NCBI GenBank assembly: GCA_002394665.1
Contig: DGUL01000006.1
Location: 1-64,000 of the forward strand
DNA length: 64,000 bases
Source of the DNA: Rickettsiales bacterium UBA4311
GTDB lineage: Bacteria; Pseudomonadota; Alphaproteobacteria; Rickettsiales; Deianiraeaceae
Direction of reading: 5' to 3'
Shown: one piece after another, positions 33,120-42,931 of the stretch
Numbering within the stretch: position 1 is the first letter of the stretch
Layout of the letters: each line of letters starts with the position of its first letter
Made by a program: the position numbers and the translations under genes
Notes under the pieces: generated by a model
Databases searched by the model: none
Seen by the model: only the letters and a program-made list of their open reading frames with translations
What the model was told of the DNA's origin: nothing

Positions 33120-34058
33120 GTGTTTGATTTAGCAAAATCAATAACCACATTTCTTGATTACTTGATTCTTGAAAAAGGGCTTTCAAAAAACACAATTGAG
33201 AGCTATAACGCAGACTTGCAAGAATTTAACGATTTCGCAAAAAAAAAGAAAACTCAAAAAATTGAAGATATAAATAAAAAAATTGTATTATCTTATTACG
33301 AATTGCTTGATAAAAAACAACTTAGTAAAGCCACACTTCAACGAAGATATTCCGCACTAAACCAATTTTTTAAATTCCTGATAAAGCGAGAAATCATCAC
33401 GGAAAACCCGATGCTCTCAATGAGACGACAAAAGAAGGAAGTGAGAATTCCAAAATTTTTGACACAAGAGGAAATTTCCATACTTCTTGAAACAAACAGC
33501 TTGAACGGCAACAGCAGGGAAATAAGAAATCGCTTAATTTTAGAAATGCTTTATTCAACTGGAATGCGAGTTAGCGAGCTTTGCAATTTACCAATCAAAT
33601 CAGTTATTTTTAATGACAAAAATTTTACTGATGAGTATAGATTTTTAACCATAAAAGGTAAAGGACAAAAAGAGAGAATTGTTCCGTTGCGAGCGAGTGT
33701 TCTGCCAATATTGAACGATTATATCAAAACGACAAAAAAAGAAGGACAAAAATATCTGTTTTCTTCTTATGGAAAACAACAACACATTGATAGACGGACT
33801 ATTGAAAACGTTATAAAACAAACCGCGATTGCTTGCGGTATAAACCCAGATAAGGTCTCGCCTCACGTGATGCGTCATTCTTTTGCTACTCATTTGCTTC
33901 AAAAAGGACTTGATATCCGTGAAATTCAGGAACTCTTAGGGCATTCAAGCATAGACACGACCGCCATTTATGCAAAAATCAATACAAATGAACGACGAGA
34001 AGTCCTCGAGAAATACCATCCACTTGGAGAAAAACACAGAGAAGATTTTGAGAGCTAA
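33120..34058 (+). CDS. Tyrosine recombinase XerC/XerD
   Basis: Chromosome dimer resolution recombinase acting at dif with FtsK. The N-terminal core-binding domain (ITTFLDYLILEKGLSKNTIESY) is followed by the catalytic domain with Arg in STGMRVSEL, Lys in IKGKGQKERIVPL, HVMRHSFATHLL (His, Arg), LGHSSIDTT (His) and the nucleophile Tyr in AIYAKI. GTG 33120 reads MFDLAKSITTFLDY and matches the usual XerD start; TTG 33087 gives 11 more residues. About 312 residues. XerC and XerD cannot be separated safely by eye. Confidence 0.92.
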   Translation: MFDLAKSITTFLDYLILEKGLSKNTIESYNADLQEFNDFAKKKKTQKIEDINKKIVLSYYELLDKKQLSKATLQRRYSALNQFFKFLIKREIITENPMLSMRRQKKEVRIPKFLTQEEISILLETNSLNGNSREIRNRLILEMLYSTGMRVSELCNLPIKSVIFNDKNFTDEYRFLTIKGKGQKERIVPLRASVLPILNDYIKTTKKEGQKYLFSSYGKQQHIDRRTIENVIKQTAIACGINPDKVSPHVMRHSFATHLLQKGLDIREIQELLGHSSIDTTAIYAKINTNERREVLEKYHPLGEKHREDFES

Positions 34059-34071
34059 ATTTTGAAGCAAA

Positions 34072-34103
34072 AATTCAAATCTTGAAAAATCATATTTTGA
34101 ATT
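34072..34103 (+). promoter_or_regulatory. Inverted repeat with CTTGAAA element upstream of clpB
   Basis: AATTCAAA (34072-34079) and TTTGAATT (34096-34103) form a perfect 8-bp inverted repeat whose centre carries CTTGAAA (34081-34087), the same -35 core as the dnaK promoter. The matching -10 (ATTACTT at about 34101) is weak. A heat-shock promoter with an overlapping operator is possible. Confidence 0.3.
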
Positions 34104-34135
34104 ACTTCTCTTTGTGTTAAAAGTTAATAAGAATT

Positions 34136-36727
34136 ATGGATCTTGAAAAATTTACCGAAAAAGCAAGAAATGTAATAAGTGAAGCAGAAAAAGTTTGTGC
34201 CGAACAGCACCATCAACAAATTTCGTTGGAGCATTTGCTAAAAGTTCTGCTTGAAAGCGAAGACGCTTCAATAGTTGCAGACATCAATAAAATATGCAAA
34301 GTCAATGAAATGCTTTTGCGTTCAAGATTGACGGAAGAATTACGTAAAAAACCAATAGTTGAAGGCAGTGGGGCGGGACAAATATACTACTCTCGTGATT
34401 TCGCTGAAATGCTTGGCAAGGCCGAAAAAAATGCAAAAAAGTATAATGATGAATATACAACCATTGAGTGCATTTACGAGGCAATGTTGCAAATGGAGCA
34501 TACACCCACTTCAAAAATTTTGAAAGAAGCAGGACTTACGCCAAGGGGATTAAATCAGGCAATCTTGCAACTTCGTGGCGGGCGTCAGGCAAATAGTGCC
34601 AATGCAGAAGATTTGTTTTACGCTTGTCAAAAATACGGAAGAGACCTCACGAAAATGGCAAGTGAAGGAAAGATTGACCCAATAATTGGAAGAGACGAGG
34701 AAATAAGACGCGCTATTCAAATTTTGTCTCGCCGTTCAAAAAATAATCCAGTCCTCATTGGAGACGCAGGCGTTGGCAAAACTGCCATCGTTGAAGGCTT
34801 GGCATTACGGATTTTTACAAACGATGTTCCGGAAAATTTGAAAGGTAAAAAAATACTGGAACTGGATATGGGAGCGTTGATTGCGGGGGCAAAATTTCGC
34901 GGAGAATTTGAAGAAAGATTAAAAGCAGTTATAAACGAAGTTGAAAAAAGCGACGGAGAAATAATAATGTTTATTGACGAAATTCATACACTTGTCGGTG
35001 CAGGTGCGACTGGCGGAGCAATGGATGCTTCAAATCTGCTAAAACCTGCTTTGTCTCGTGGATTATTGCATTGCATAGGTGCTACAACGATTGATGAATA
35101 TAGAAAATATATTGAAAAAGACCCAGCACTCGCAAGGCGTTTTCAACCTGTAATGGTAGAAGAACCAAACGAAGAAGATAGCATTGCAATACTTCGTGGT
35201 ATCCGTTCAAAATACGAGACACATCACGGAGTTCAAATCAGCGATGGAGCAATATTGTCAGCCGTGCATTTATCTCAAAAATACATAAATGACAGATTTT
35301 TGCCAGATAAAGCCATAGATTTACTTGATGAAACAGCAAGTCGCGTAAGAATGCAAATCAACAGCAAACCAGAAGAAATAGATGATTTAGAGCGTAAAAT
35401 TTGGCAATTAAAAATCGCAGAAGAAGCATTAAAACGCGAAGAAGACGAAGAAAGCAAAAAAAAATTAGAAGAGACAAAAAAGGAACTGGATACATTAGGC
35501 AAAAAGTTGATGGATTTAACTACAAAATGGCAGGCAGAAAAATTGAAAGTTGGAAAAGTAAAAGAACTGAAAGAGAAAATAGCAGATTATGAATTTCAGG
35601 CAGAACAAGCAAAACAAAAAGGAGATTTAGCAACAGCCAGTAAATTACAATATGAAACAATACCTAATGCAAAAAAAGAACTTGAAGCACTAACGGAAGA
35701 GATGAAGACGAACGGGCTATCTCTTATAAAAGAAACCGTCCATAGCGATGATGTTGCTTATGTTGTTTCCAGGATGACAGGCATTCCAGTGGATAAAATG
35801 ATGGCAAGCGAAAAGCAAAAACTTTTGAATATAGAAACAGAACTTGCGAAAAGCGTAGTAGGACAGGAGCAAGCAATTAGTGCAATTTCAAACGCCATTC
35901 GCCGTTCGCGAGTTGGACTTTCAAGCGACAACCGCCCTATTGGCTCGTTTTTGTTCGTAGGTTCTACTGGCGTTGGAAAAACAGAATTAGCCAAATCGCT
36001 TGCTCGCTTTATGTTTGATGACGAAAAAGCAATGACCCGCCTTGATATGTCGGAGTTTATGGAGAAAAACGACACAACAAAACTCATTGGCTCTCCTCCG
36101 GGATATGTTGGCTATGAAGAAGGTGGAAAACTAACAGAAGCAGTCCGCAGACGTCCTTATCAAGTAGTATTGCTTGACGAAGTGGAAAAAGCACATCCGG
36201 ATATTTTCAACTTGCTATTACAAGTCCTTGACGATGGGCGACTTACGGATAGCCACGGAAAAACAATCAACTTCACAAATACGATTATAATAATGACGTC
36301 CAATTTGGGAACTCAAATAATAAATGAGCGTCCAAATATCAAACAAAGCGAGCTGGAAGAGAACATAATGAAAGAGATTTCTGCATTCTTCCGTCCAGAG
36401 TTTATAAATCGTATTGACGAAATTGTTTGTTTCAACCGCCTGCAAAAGGAACATATTGATAAAATTATTGATATTCAACTGAATTGGCTAAATCGCAGAC
36501 TGAAAGAAAGAAACATTGAACTAACGCTTGACGAAAAAGCCAAAAAGTTCCTTGCAGATAAAGGCTACGACCCAACTTATGGTGCTCGTCCGCTGAAACG
36601 CGTAATCCAAAAGAACATTGAAGACACAATAGCACAACATATATTGCGTGGCAACATCCAAGAAGGAGACAACATAACTTTATCAAGCGATGGCGAAAAG
36701 ATTTTGTTTGTGAGAAAGCAAAAATAG
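34136..36727 (+). CDS. clpB: ATP-dependent disaggregase ClpB (Hsp104)
   Basis: Hexameric AAA+ chaperone that rescues aggregated protein with DnaK. The 863 residues contain the N-domain with ISLEHLLKVLL, the first ATPase with GDAGVGKTAIVEGLA and MFIDEIHTLVGAG, the coiled-coil M domain (about 400-530, charged EEDEESKKKLEETKKEL), and the second ATPase with GSTGVGKTELAKSLA and VLLDEVEKAHPDIFN, ending in the typical sensor 2 region (GYDPTYGARPLKRVIQ). Length and order are as in the family. rppH starts 2 bases after its stop. Confidence 0.98.
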   Translation: MDLEKFTEKARNVISEAEKVCAEQHHQQISLEHLLKVLLESEDASIVADINKICKVNEMLLRSRLTEELRKKPIVEGSGAGQIYYSRDFAEMLGKAEKNAKKYNDEYTTIECIYEAMLQMEHTPTSKILKEAGLTPRGLNQAILQLRGGRQANSANAEDLFYACQKYGRDLTKMASEGKIDPIIGRDEEIRRAIQILSRRSKNNPVLIGDAGVGKTAIVEGLALRIFTNDVPENLKGKKILELDMGALIAGAKFRGEFEERLKAVINEVEKSDGEIIMFIDEIHTLVGAGATGGAMDASNLLKPALSRGLLHCIGATTIDEYRKYIEKDPALARRFQPVMVEEPNEEDSIAILRGIRSKYETHHGVQISDGAILSAVHLSQKYINDRFLPDKAIDLLDETASRVRMQINSKPEEIDDLERKIWQLKIAEEALKREEDEESKKKLEETKKELDTLGKKLMDLTTKWQAEKLKVGKVKELKEKIADYEFQAEQAKQKGDLATASKLQYETIPNAKKELEALTEEMKTNGLSLIKETVHSDDVAYVVSRMTGIPVDKMMASEKQKLLNIETELAKSVVGQEQAISAISNAIRRSRVGLSSDNRPIGSFLFVGSTGVGKTELAKSLARFMFDDEKAMTRLDMSEFMEKNDTTKLIGSPPGYVGYEEGGKLTEAVRRRPYQVVLLDEVEKAHPDIFNLLLQVLDDGRLTDSHGKTINFTNTIIIMTSNLGTQIINERPNIKQSELEENIMKEISAFFRPEFINRIDEIVCFNRLQKEHIDKIIDIQLNWLNRRLKERNIELTLDEKAKKFLADKGYDPTYGARPLKRVIQKNIEDTIAQHILRGNIQEGDNITLSSDGEKILFVRKQK

Positions 36728-36729
36728 TT

Positions 36730-37257
36730 ATGGGACACGAAGGAAATTTTGAAGAATACCGCCAAAACGTTGGAATTGTCTTATTGAAAAATGGGCTAAT
36801 TTTTGCCGGTTTTAGAATTGATGTTCCGGAAAATTCACCAACGGGTTGGCAAATGCCCCAAGGCGGAATTGACGAAGGAGAAGACATCTTGACGGCAGGA
36901 TATAGAGAACTTTACGAAGAAACTGGAATTAAAAAAGAAAAAGTAAAACTAATAAAAATCCTGCCAGAAACGATAAAATACGATTTCACGCCAGAAGCGA
37001 TAGAATTAATGAAGAAGAGAAACAAAATAGTCGGATATAATGGCAAATTTTACAAGGGGCAAGAGCAACATTGGATTGTTTTTGAATTTCTTGGCAATGA
37101 CGGCGATATAAACCTAAAACCAACCGACGAACCGCAAGAGTTTAGGCATTTTGGCTGGAAAACTCCTGATTTTCTCGTTGAAAACGTTTTTGAAATGAAA
37201 AAAGAAGTTTATAAAAAAGTTTTTGAACTTTTGAAAAAGGGGGAAATTTCAAAATAA
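36730..37257 (+). CDS. rppH: RNA pyrophosphohydrolase (Nudix family)
   Basis: Removes pyrophosphate from mRNA 5' ends to start decay. The 175-residue protein has WQMPQGGIDEGEDILTAGYRE followed by LYEETGI, which is the complete Nudix box (G-5x-E-7x-REUxEExGU), and RPPH features such as QEHWIVFEF-like QQHWIVFEF and PQEFRHFGW. ATG 36730 lies 2 bases after clpB. The close joining with clpB suggests a shared transcript. Confidence 0.93.
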   Translation: MGHEGNFEEYRQNVGIVLLKNGLIFAGFRIDVPENSPTGWQMPQGGIDEGEDILTAGYRELYEETGIKKEKVKLIKILPETIKYDFTPEAIELMKKRNKIVGYNGKFYKGQEQHWIVFEFLGNDGDINLKPTDEPQEFRHFGWKTPDFLVENVFEMKKEVYKKVFELLKKGEISK

Positions 37258-37278
37258 AAAATGACTTGTCAAAATAAA

Positions 37279-37355
37279 TGGTGGATATTACAGGATTCGA
37301 ACCTGTGACCCCTTGCGTGTGATGCAAGTACTCTAACCAGCTGAGCTAAATATCC
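37279..37355 (-). tRNA. tRNA-Val (CAC)
   Basis: Reverse-strand cloverleaf with acceptor GGATATT/AATATCC, anticodon CAC in an ATCACAC loop, T-loop TTCGAAT and encoded CCA. Confidence 0.92.
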
Positions 37356-37374
37356 GGCGACAAATTGCATTCGT

Positions 37375-38358
37375 TTATTTTTTATTTTCAACAAAAATTG
37401 AAATTATACCTTTTTTCAATTCAACAAAGCCACACCCAAGACTTCGCTTAAAACTCTCTTTTTTGGCAATCAAATCAAGCAACAAATCAATTTGATAAAA
37501 ACGAAATTTATATTCTCTCTCAAAAAGTTCAACGGCAATTTTGCTTATCAAACTCCTTTGAATATACTTTGGATATTTCAAAAATGCATTAATATCAATA
37601 AAATACCCCGTTTTGCTTTTACTATTGATTTTTTTAAACTTCAAAAACTCATTTTCCAAAATCCAATCAAGTGTCTCGCGTGCTTCCTGTAAAATCTCTG
37701 TTGTTTTTGCAATTCTCTGCGTCAGAAGTTCTGCGTCTTCAATGTTTTCAAGCATATTTCTTATATTATTTCTCCTATATTTCGTGTCTTTATTACTTCC
37801 ATCCTCGCACCAATTTACGCCAAGTTCAGTTAAATAATCTCGGCAATTTTGTTTAGTTAAATTCAACATTGGTCGCACAATTTTAACGCCATCAATATCC
37901 ATCGTTTTCGGCATCGCACAAAGCCCGTCAAGACCGCTACCACGAGCAAGATTTAGCAAAAAAGTCTCAACTTGATCGTCAATGTGATGCCCTATGCACA
38001 ATGTTTTTACCCTACTCTCCTTGCACACTTCCAGCAACAGAGAATACCTATTTTTCCTCGCTTCTGCTTCAAGATTTTTTTGAACTTTGCCGTCCCATTC
38101 TTTTACAACGTATTTTATTCCAAATTTTTTCAATGTCGCAATAGTAATTTTAATCTCGTCTTTTGCCTCTTTTCGTAGATTATGATTTATTAAAATTGCC
38201 AAAACTTCAAAACCAAGATTATGCAATGCAATCATAAGAGCCAAACTATCGCTCCCGCCGGACAAAGCAACAGCAACTTTTTGACTTCCTGCAATCAATG
38301 TTTTTAAGTTATCCAGTATTTGCTTTTCAAACTCCTTGTTTGCTACTTTTTTTGCCAT
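37375..38358 (-). CDS. tilS: tRNA(Ile)-lysidine synthase
   Basis: Converts C34 of the tRNA-Ile that reads AUA to lysidine. The 327 residues contain the ATP-PPi loop ALSGGSDSLALM, then IGHHIDDQVETFLLNLARGSG and MPKTMDIDGVKIVRPML. Substrate-binding C-terminal domains are short, as in the compact forms. The start overlaps the end of lgt by 32 bases on the same strand, indicating coupled translation. Confidence 0.95.
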   Translation of the reverse strand: MAKKVANKEFEKQILDNLKTLIAGSQKVAVALSGGSDSLALMIALHNLGFEVLAILINHNLRKEAKDEIKITIATLKKFGIKYVVKEWDGKVQKNLEAEARKNRYSLLLEVCKESRVKTLCIGHHIDDQVETFLLNLARGSGLDGLCAMPKTMDIDGVKIVRPMLNLTKQNCRDYLTELGVNWCEDGSNKDTKYRRNNIRNMLENIEDAELLTQRIAKTTEILQEARETLDWILENEFLKFKKINSKSKTGYFIDINAFLKYPKYIQRSLISKIAVELFEREYKFRFYQIDLLLDLIAKKESFKRSLGCGFVELKKGIISIFVENKK

Positions 38359-39154
38359 CTTTTACATTTTTTACATTTCTTCTCCACAAAAATATAAGGC
38401 TAATCGCGGATGATGTTGCCATAATCAAAGACAAAAACTGCCCTGCCGTAAGCCCAAAAAATAAGTCCATATCTGGTCTGCGGAAAAACTCACAAATAAA
38501 CCTCGCAATAGAATAAAACATCGCAAAACAACAACACAAAATTCCAGTTTTGTTGATTGCTTTTGTCTTTTTGAAAATCAAAAACATAATCGCAAACAAG
38601 CAAATTCCCTCTGCGAACGCTTCATATAACTGGCTCGGGTGTCGCGGTTGTTGTGCGATGTCGGCAGGAAAAATCATTCTAAACGGAGAAGTATAAGTTA
38701 TATTTCCATACAATTCGCCATTGATGAAATTTGCAATTCTACCAAAAAACAATGCTATTGGCACGACAACAACGCACAAATCAACAATTTTGAAAGCATT
38801 GACTTTATACTTCCAAGTAAAAATCAAACAACCTATAAAAATGCCTATAACTCCGCCGTGAAAAGACATTCCACCTTCCCAAGTTTTTAAGATTATCAGC
38901 GGATTTCTAATTGTCTCGCTAAAATTATAAAAAAAACAATAAAATACTCTCGCTCCAAGAATTACGCCAACGACAATATAAGTTATAAACTTCTCACAAA
39001 GTTCGTCTTTTACAACGCCTAAAACTCTATTCTGTTTTCGTAAAAAAACATATGACAAAATAAAGCCAAAAATGTAAGCAAGGGAATACCACCTTATAGC
39101 CAAATTCCCATAAATATGAAAAATTACAGGATCAATTTTCGGATAAACTAACAT
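38327..39154 (-). CDS. lgt: Prolipoprotein diacylglyceryl transferase
   Basis: Inner-membrane enzyme of lipoprotein maturation. Seven membrane segments; MSFHGGVIGIFIG (His of the HGG motif), VPIALFFGRIANFINGELYG (Lgt signature) and RHPSQLYEAF are all present. 275 residues is normal. rodA ends upstream with a 3-base gap and tilS overlaps downstream, so rodA-lgt-tilS form an operon. The window contains at least two lipoproteins (secretin, BamB-like) as possible substrates. Confidence 0.96.
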   Translation of the reverse strand: MLVYPKIDPVIFHIYGNLAIRWYSLAYIFGFILSYVFLRKQNRVLGVVKDELCEKFITYIVVGVILGARVFYCFFYNFSETIRNPLIILKTWEGGMSFHGGVIGIFIGCLIFTWKYKVNAFKIVDLCVVVVPIALFFGRIANFINGELYGNITYTSPFRMIFPADIAQQPRHPSQLYEAFAEGICLFAIMFLIFKKTKAINKTGILCCCFAMFYSIARFICEFFRRPDMDLFFGLTAGQFLSLIMATSSAISLIFLWRRNVKNVKDGKKSSKQGV

Positions 39155-39157
39155 AAA

Positions 39158-40297
39158 CTAACGATTATGAACATCAACATGTATAATTAAAGCAACACAA
39201 AACATAAAAAGCAAAAGCCCTGAACCGCCGTAAGACAACATAATTAGAGGAATTCCAGCGACCGGCAAAATACCAATAGTCATACCTATATTTATAAAAG
39301 TATGAAAAAATATTAACGAAGAGCATCCGATGCAGATCATTTTTTCAAAAACTGATTTCGTTTTATAAACCACATTGATACAATAAAAAACAAAAAAAGC
39401 ATAAACTGCAATTATTGCTATACATCCAATAAAACCAAACTCTTCGCCAACTATTGTAAAAATAAAATCTGTATGATGTTCTGGTAAAAATCTCAATTTC
39501 CCTTGTGTTCCAGCTAAAAATCCTTTGCCAAACAAACCACCGGAACCAATAGCTATTTTTGATTGAATAACATTATAGCCACTCCCAAGAGGATCGTTTT
39601 CAGGAAATAAAAAGTTTATTATTCGCAGTTTTTGATATTCTTTTAAAAATTTAAACCACAAGATTGGAGAAAGAATTAAAAAAACAATTGTTGCAATAAT
39701 AATCTTACCTTTTGATAATCCAGCGACAAAAAACATAACCAAACCAATGGCCAAGATTATAGCAGATGTAGCAAGATCCGGCTGTATTACAACCGGTAAA
39801 ATTGCTATTCCAAAAATAAACAATATTTTCAAAGTTGTAAATGCTTTCTTTATATCAATGGCCTTTATTTTTGCAAAAAAACTCGCTAAAAACAGGACAA
39901 AAGCAATTTTCAAAATTTCCGATGGTTGAAGTTTTACAGCTCCGAAATCCAACCAACGACTTGCTCCCATTGTTCTCCTGCCGACAAATGCAGTTAATAA
40001 AACGAGCAAAAAACTTAAAACAAAAAACAAAAAAGCTTTATTCATTAAAAATTCCGTATTTACGCATATAATGGCGACGAAAAGCGGAAACATAACTAAA
40101 AAGTAAATAAATTGCTTAATTGCCCAAGGAAAAAAACTTCCATTTGCAGAAGAATAAAGACAAGCTAAGCTTGCAAAATGTAATAACAAAATGAAGAAAA
40201 AAACATTCTTCGGGACTGATTTAAGTAAAGAAAAATCAAATAATAAATCTCCCCTTCTGTTTGTTCCAACATTGTTGCGAGATTTTAAAAAAAACAT
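39158..40297 (-). CDS. rodA: Rod shape-determining glycosyltransferase RodA (SEDS)
   Basis: Peptidoglycan glycosyltransferase of the elongasome. 379 residues with about ten membrane segments; the SEDS features AGTQGKLRFLPEHHTDFIFTIVGEEFGFIG, GIPLIMLSYGGSG and RRTMGASRWLDFGAVKLQPSEILKIA are clear. The organism therefore makes rod-type cell wall. The divergent gene is yebC, 72 bases away. mreB and mrdA are not in the window. Confidence 0.95.
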   Translation of the reverse strand: MFFLKSRNNVGTNRRGDLLFDFSLLKSVPKNVFFFILLLHFASLACLYSSANGSFFPWAIKQFIYFLVMFPLFVAIICVNTEFLMNKAFLFFVLSFLLVLLTAFVGRRTMGASRWLDFGAVKLQPSEILKIAFVLFLASFFAKIKAIDIKKAFTTLKILFIFGIAILPVVIQPDLATSAIILAIGLVMFFVAGLSKGKIIIATIVFLILSPILWFKFLKEYQKLRIINFLFPENDPLGSGYNVIQSKIAIGSGGLFGKGFLAGTQGKLRFLPEHHTDFIFTIVGEEFGFIGCIAIIAVYAFFVFYCINVVYKTKSVFEKMICIGCSSLIFFHTFINIGMTIGILPVAGIPLIMLSYGGSGLLLFMFCVALIIHVDVHNR

Positions 40298-40369
40298 ACT
40301 TGAATTTTATCTCAACTCGTTCCTCAATGAATTAAGAGGGTTTTATTTTCAAGTTATTATTATTTCGTT

Positions 40370-41119
40370 ATGGCCGGACATTCGCACGCACATAATATAA
40401 TGTTTAAAAAAGGAGCAAATGATGCAAAAAAGGCAAAACTCTTCACCAAAATTGCTCGTGATATATCTGTTGCAGTTCAAAATGGAATTACAAACCCAGA
40501 GTTCAACCCAAAACTAAAAATCCTAATCGCAAAAGCAAGGACGCTGAATATGCCAAAGGATAAAATAGAAGGTGCAATTTCCAAAGCAAATAAAGACACT
40601 GCTAACTACGAAGAAGTGCGATATAATGCTTTTTTTGATAAGGGAATTTCTTTGATAATCGAAGGGCTTACCGACAATAAAAACAGAACAGCAAGCGATG
40701 TTCGTGGAATTCTAAATAAATTTGATGCACAACTTGCTCCAAGTGGAGGAGTAGAGTTTATGTATTCCCATATTGGTCGTATTGTATATGATGCGAAAAT
40801 ATGTGAAGAAAGCAAGATTTTTGACATCGCCGTAAATGCCGGTGCTAATGACGTTTATACTGATAAAATTGACGAAAATGATAACAATGACAACGAAAAT
40901 TCAATTTACGTTATAGAGACGGAGACAAACACAATGCTTGATGTAGTAAAACAACTAACGGCAGAATTAAAGCAAGAACCTCAAACGGCGGAATGGTTTT
41001 GGAAGGCAAACGAGTATATTGCCGTTGATGATAAAGAATTTTTGGAAAAATACCAAAAACTTGTTGATGCGTTGGAAAATTTGGATGATATAACGGATGT
41101 TTATACAAATTTGGAGTAA
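40370..41119 (+). CDS. yebC: YebC/PmpR family regulator or translation factor
   Basis: The 249-residue protein starts MAGHSHAHNIMFKKGANDAKKAKLFTK, as in YebC/PmpR (usual MAGHSKWANIKHRKGAQDAKR), and has the GVEFMYSHIGRI segment in the middle and the helical LDVVKQLTAELKQEPQTAEW near the end. Members bind DNA as regulators and also help ribosomes pass difficult motifs; which role applies is unknown. The stop is 3 bases from the convergent dapA stop. Confidence 0.92.
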   Translation: MAGHSHAHNIMFKKGANDAKKAKLFTKIARDISVAVQNGITNPEFNPKLKILIAKARTLNMPKDKIEGAISKANKDTANYEEVRYNAFFDKGISLIIEGLTDNKNRTASDVRGILNKFDAQLAPSGGVEFMYSHIGRIVYDAKICEESKIFDIAVNAGANDVYTDKIDENDNNDNENSIYVIETETNTMLDVVKQLTAELKQEPQTAEWFWKANEYIAVDDKEFLEKYQKLVDALENLDDITDVYTNLE

Positions 41120-41122
41120 GTT

Positions 41123-42007
41123 TTAAATACTTTCAACATTCTTCAAGCATTTGTCAATAAACTCTTTGCTTTTTTTTTCCAATTCAACCAATGGTAATCG
41201 GCATTCGGGAGATTTGAAAATTCCCATTTTGTAGAGTGCATATTTCACAGGCACTGGGTTTGTTTCGCAGAACATTGCTTTTGACAAATCTACAAGTTGG
41301 TTTTGATATTGCAAAGCACCGGCAAAGTCATTGTTTTCGCACAATGTTTGGATTTTTTTACAAAGTTCAGGAGCAACATTAGAGACAACAGAAATCACGC
41401 CTCGCCCGCCCATTGCGTTAAATCCAATTTGTGTAGCATCCTCACCTGAAAGCAAAACAAAATCATCTCTAACATCTTTAATTAAATTCATAACATTGCC
41501 AACTCGTTCAAGTTTTCCAGTCGCATCTTTCAATGCTACAATGTTTTTACACTTTCCTGCCAACTTCACAATTGTCTCGTCCGCCATATCTGTTGCAGTT
41601 CTACCAGGGACATTATACAGAATGATTTTTGTTTTTTTTACAACTGAACTGATTTGAAAAAAATGATTAAAAATCCCTCTTTGTTGAGGCTTGTTATAAT
41701 AAGGGGTTGTCGCAAGTATGTAATCAGCTCCAAGTTCGTCAGCAAGTTTTGCATATTCAACGGCTTTTTTTGTGATATTAAATCCAACACCAGCGACAAT
41801 TTTGATTTTATCTTTAAACTTCACGCCAAATTGCATCAATTTCGTCCATTCTTCTTTTGTCAAACTATGACCTTCGCCAGTAGAACCAGATAAAACAACG
41901 CCGTAAACACCTGCTTGAATTTGTTGCGAAAACAATTTTTCCAACGAATTAAAATCAATTTCTCCTCGTAAAAAAGGTGTCGGCAAAGCAGAAAATAAAA
42001 AATGCAC
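41123..42007 (-). CDS. dapA: 4-hydroxy-tetrahydrodipicolinate synthase
   Basis: Condenses pyruvate and aspartate semialdehyde in the DAP/lysine pathway. ALPTPFLRGEIDF, GSTGEGHSL, YNVPGRT (the Tyr of the proton relay) and the Schiff-base Lys in VALKDATG are present. The frame is open up to 42076, but GTG 42007 (MHFLFSALPTPF) is chosen because family proteins start just before this segment and because the longer form would overlap ftsY. About 294 residues, normal. It is not linked to dapB (21.5-22.3 kb). Confidence 0.94.
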   Translation of the reverse strand: MHFLFSALPTPFLRGEIDFNSLEKLFSQQIQAGVYGVVLSGSTGEGHSLTKEEWTKLMQFGVKFKDKIKIVAGVGFNITKKAVEYAKLADELGADYILATTPYYNKPQQRGIFNHFFQISSVVKKTKIILYNVPGRTATDMADETIVKLAGKCKNIVALKDATGKLERVGNVMNLIKDVRDDFVLLSGEDATQIGFNAMGGRGVISVVSNVAPELCKKIQTLCENNDFAGALQYQNQLVDLSKAMFCETNPVPVKYALYKMGIFKSPECRLPLVELEKKSKEFIDKCLKNVESI

Positions 42008-42085
42008 AAAAAAACAACCAACAATTAAAATCTTGATTATAATAATCAAACCATTGCACTCACACGGGTTTTGCATTATTTTTTA

Positions 42086-42931
42086 ATGGACAAAGAGAGT
42101 ATAGCTTTTTTAGAAAAAATTGAAGAATACTTAATTAAAAACAACGTCCATATGGATATTGTAAAAACATTGATGAATAATCTTTCTCGTGCTGTTTTAA
42201 AAAAGAATTTAAAAAAAGACGAAATAATAAATTCTCTAAAAAAAGACATTTCGTTCTCAATGCAAAAATTCGTTAAAAACTTTGATATAGATGTTCCGCA
42301 AAAGCCTTATGTGATGCTCATTTGTGGCGTAAATGGTTCTGGAAAAACCACAACAATCGGCAAAATGGCAAATTTATTACAATCTTACGGCTGGGATATT
42401 TTAGTAGCCGGATGCGATACATATAGAGCCGGTGCAAATAAACAGCTTTCTGATTGGGTAGATGATCCAGAAACGACATTTTTTTCATACGACAACAACA
42501 GCTTGCCGTCGAAAATAGCAATAGATGCTTACAGCAAAGCAAAAAAAGAAGGTAAAGATATTTTAATGATTGATACATCTGGACGAACACAAAACAACTC
42601 TGATTTAATGTCGGAGCTTTTGAAGATTAAGCAAAAACTAAAAAAAACATCAATCTATATTCCGCACGACACCGTTCTTGTTATTGACGCAAATTGTGGT
42701 TACAATGCACTTGAACAAGCCGATATGTATAATAACTTAATAGGGATTACTGGTGTTATTGCAACAAAATTTGATATAGTAAAAAATCCGGGAATTTTGA
42801 TGTCTGTTTGTAAAAAATTGAATGTTCCAGTCTACGGCGTCAGCGACGGAGAAGAAAAAGATAAAATACACGACCTTGATTGCGACAAATTTGCCGACCT
42901 TGTATTGTCAGGAATTGATGAACTTTTGTGA
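42086..42931 (+). CDS. ftsY: Signal recognition particle receptor FtsY, NG domain
   Basis: SRP receptor GTPase for co-translational membrane targeting. About 281 residues: the N domain (about 1-75), then GVNGSGKTTTIGKMA (G1), DTYRAGA, DTSGRTQNN (G3), TKFD (G4) and YGVSDGEEKDKIHDLD (closing). The usual DTAGR reads DTSGR and TKLD reads TKFD, small divergences. No acidic A domain precedes the N domain. ATG 42086 (MDKESIAF) is preferred over an upstream in-frame codon at 42071. cca follows with a 4-base GTGA overlap. Confidence 0.93.
   Translation: MDKESIAFLEKIEEYLIKNNVHMDIVKTLMNNLSRAVLKKNLKKDEIINSLKKDISFSMQKFVKNFDIDVPQKPYVMLICGVNGSGKTTTIGKMANLLQSYGWDILVAGCDTYRAGANKQLSDWVDDPETTFFSYDNNSLPSKIAIDAYSKAKKEGKDILMIDTSGRTQNNSDLMSELLKIKQKLKKTSIYIPHDTVLVIDANCGYNALEQADMYNNLIGITGVIATKFDIVKNPGILMSVCKKLNVPVYGVSDGEEKDKIHDLDCDKFADLVLSGIDELL

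Noticed and set aside
34072..34103. CIRCE operator before clpB
   Set aside because: The inverted repeat does not match the CIRCE half-site TTAGCACTC; kept only as an unassigned inverted repeat.
41331..41657. 108-residue ORF opposite dapA
   Set aside because: dapA has all catalytic motifs on the other strand; this is a shadow frame.
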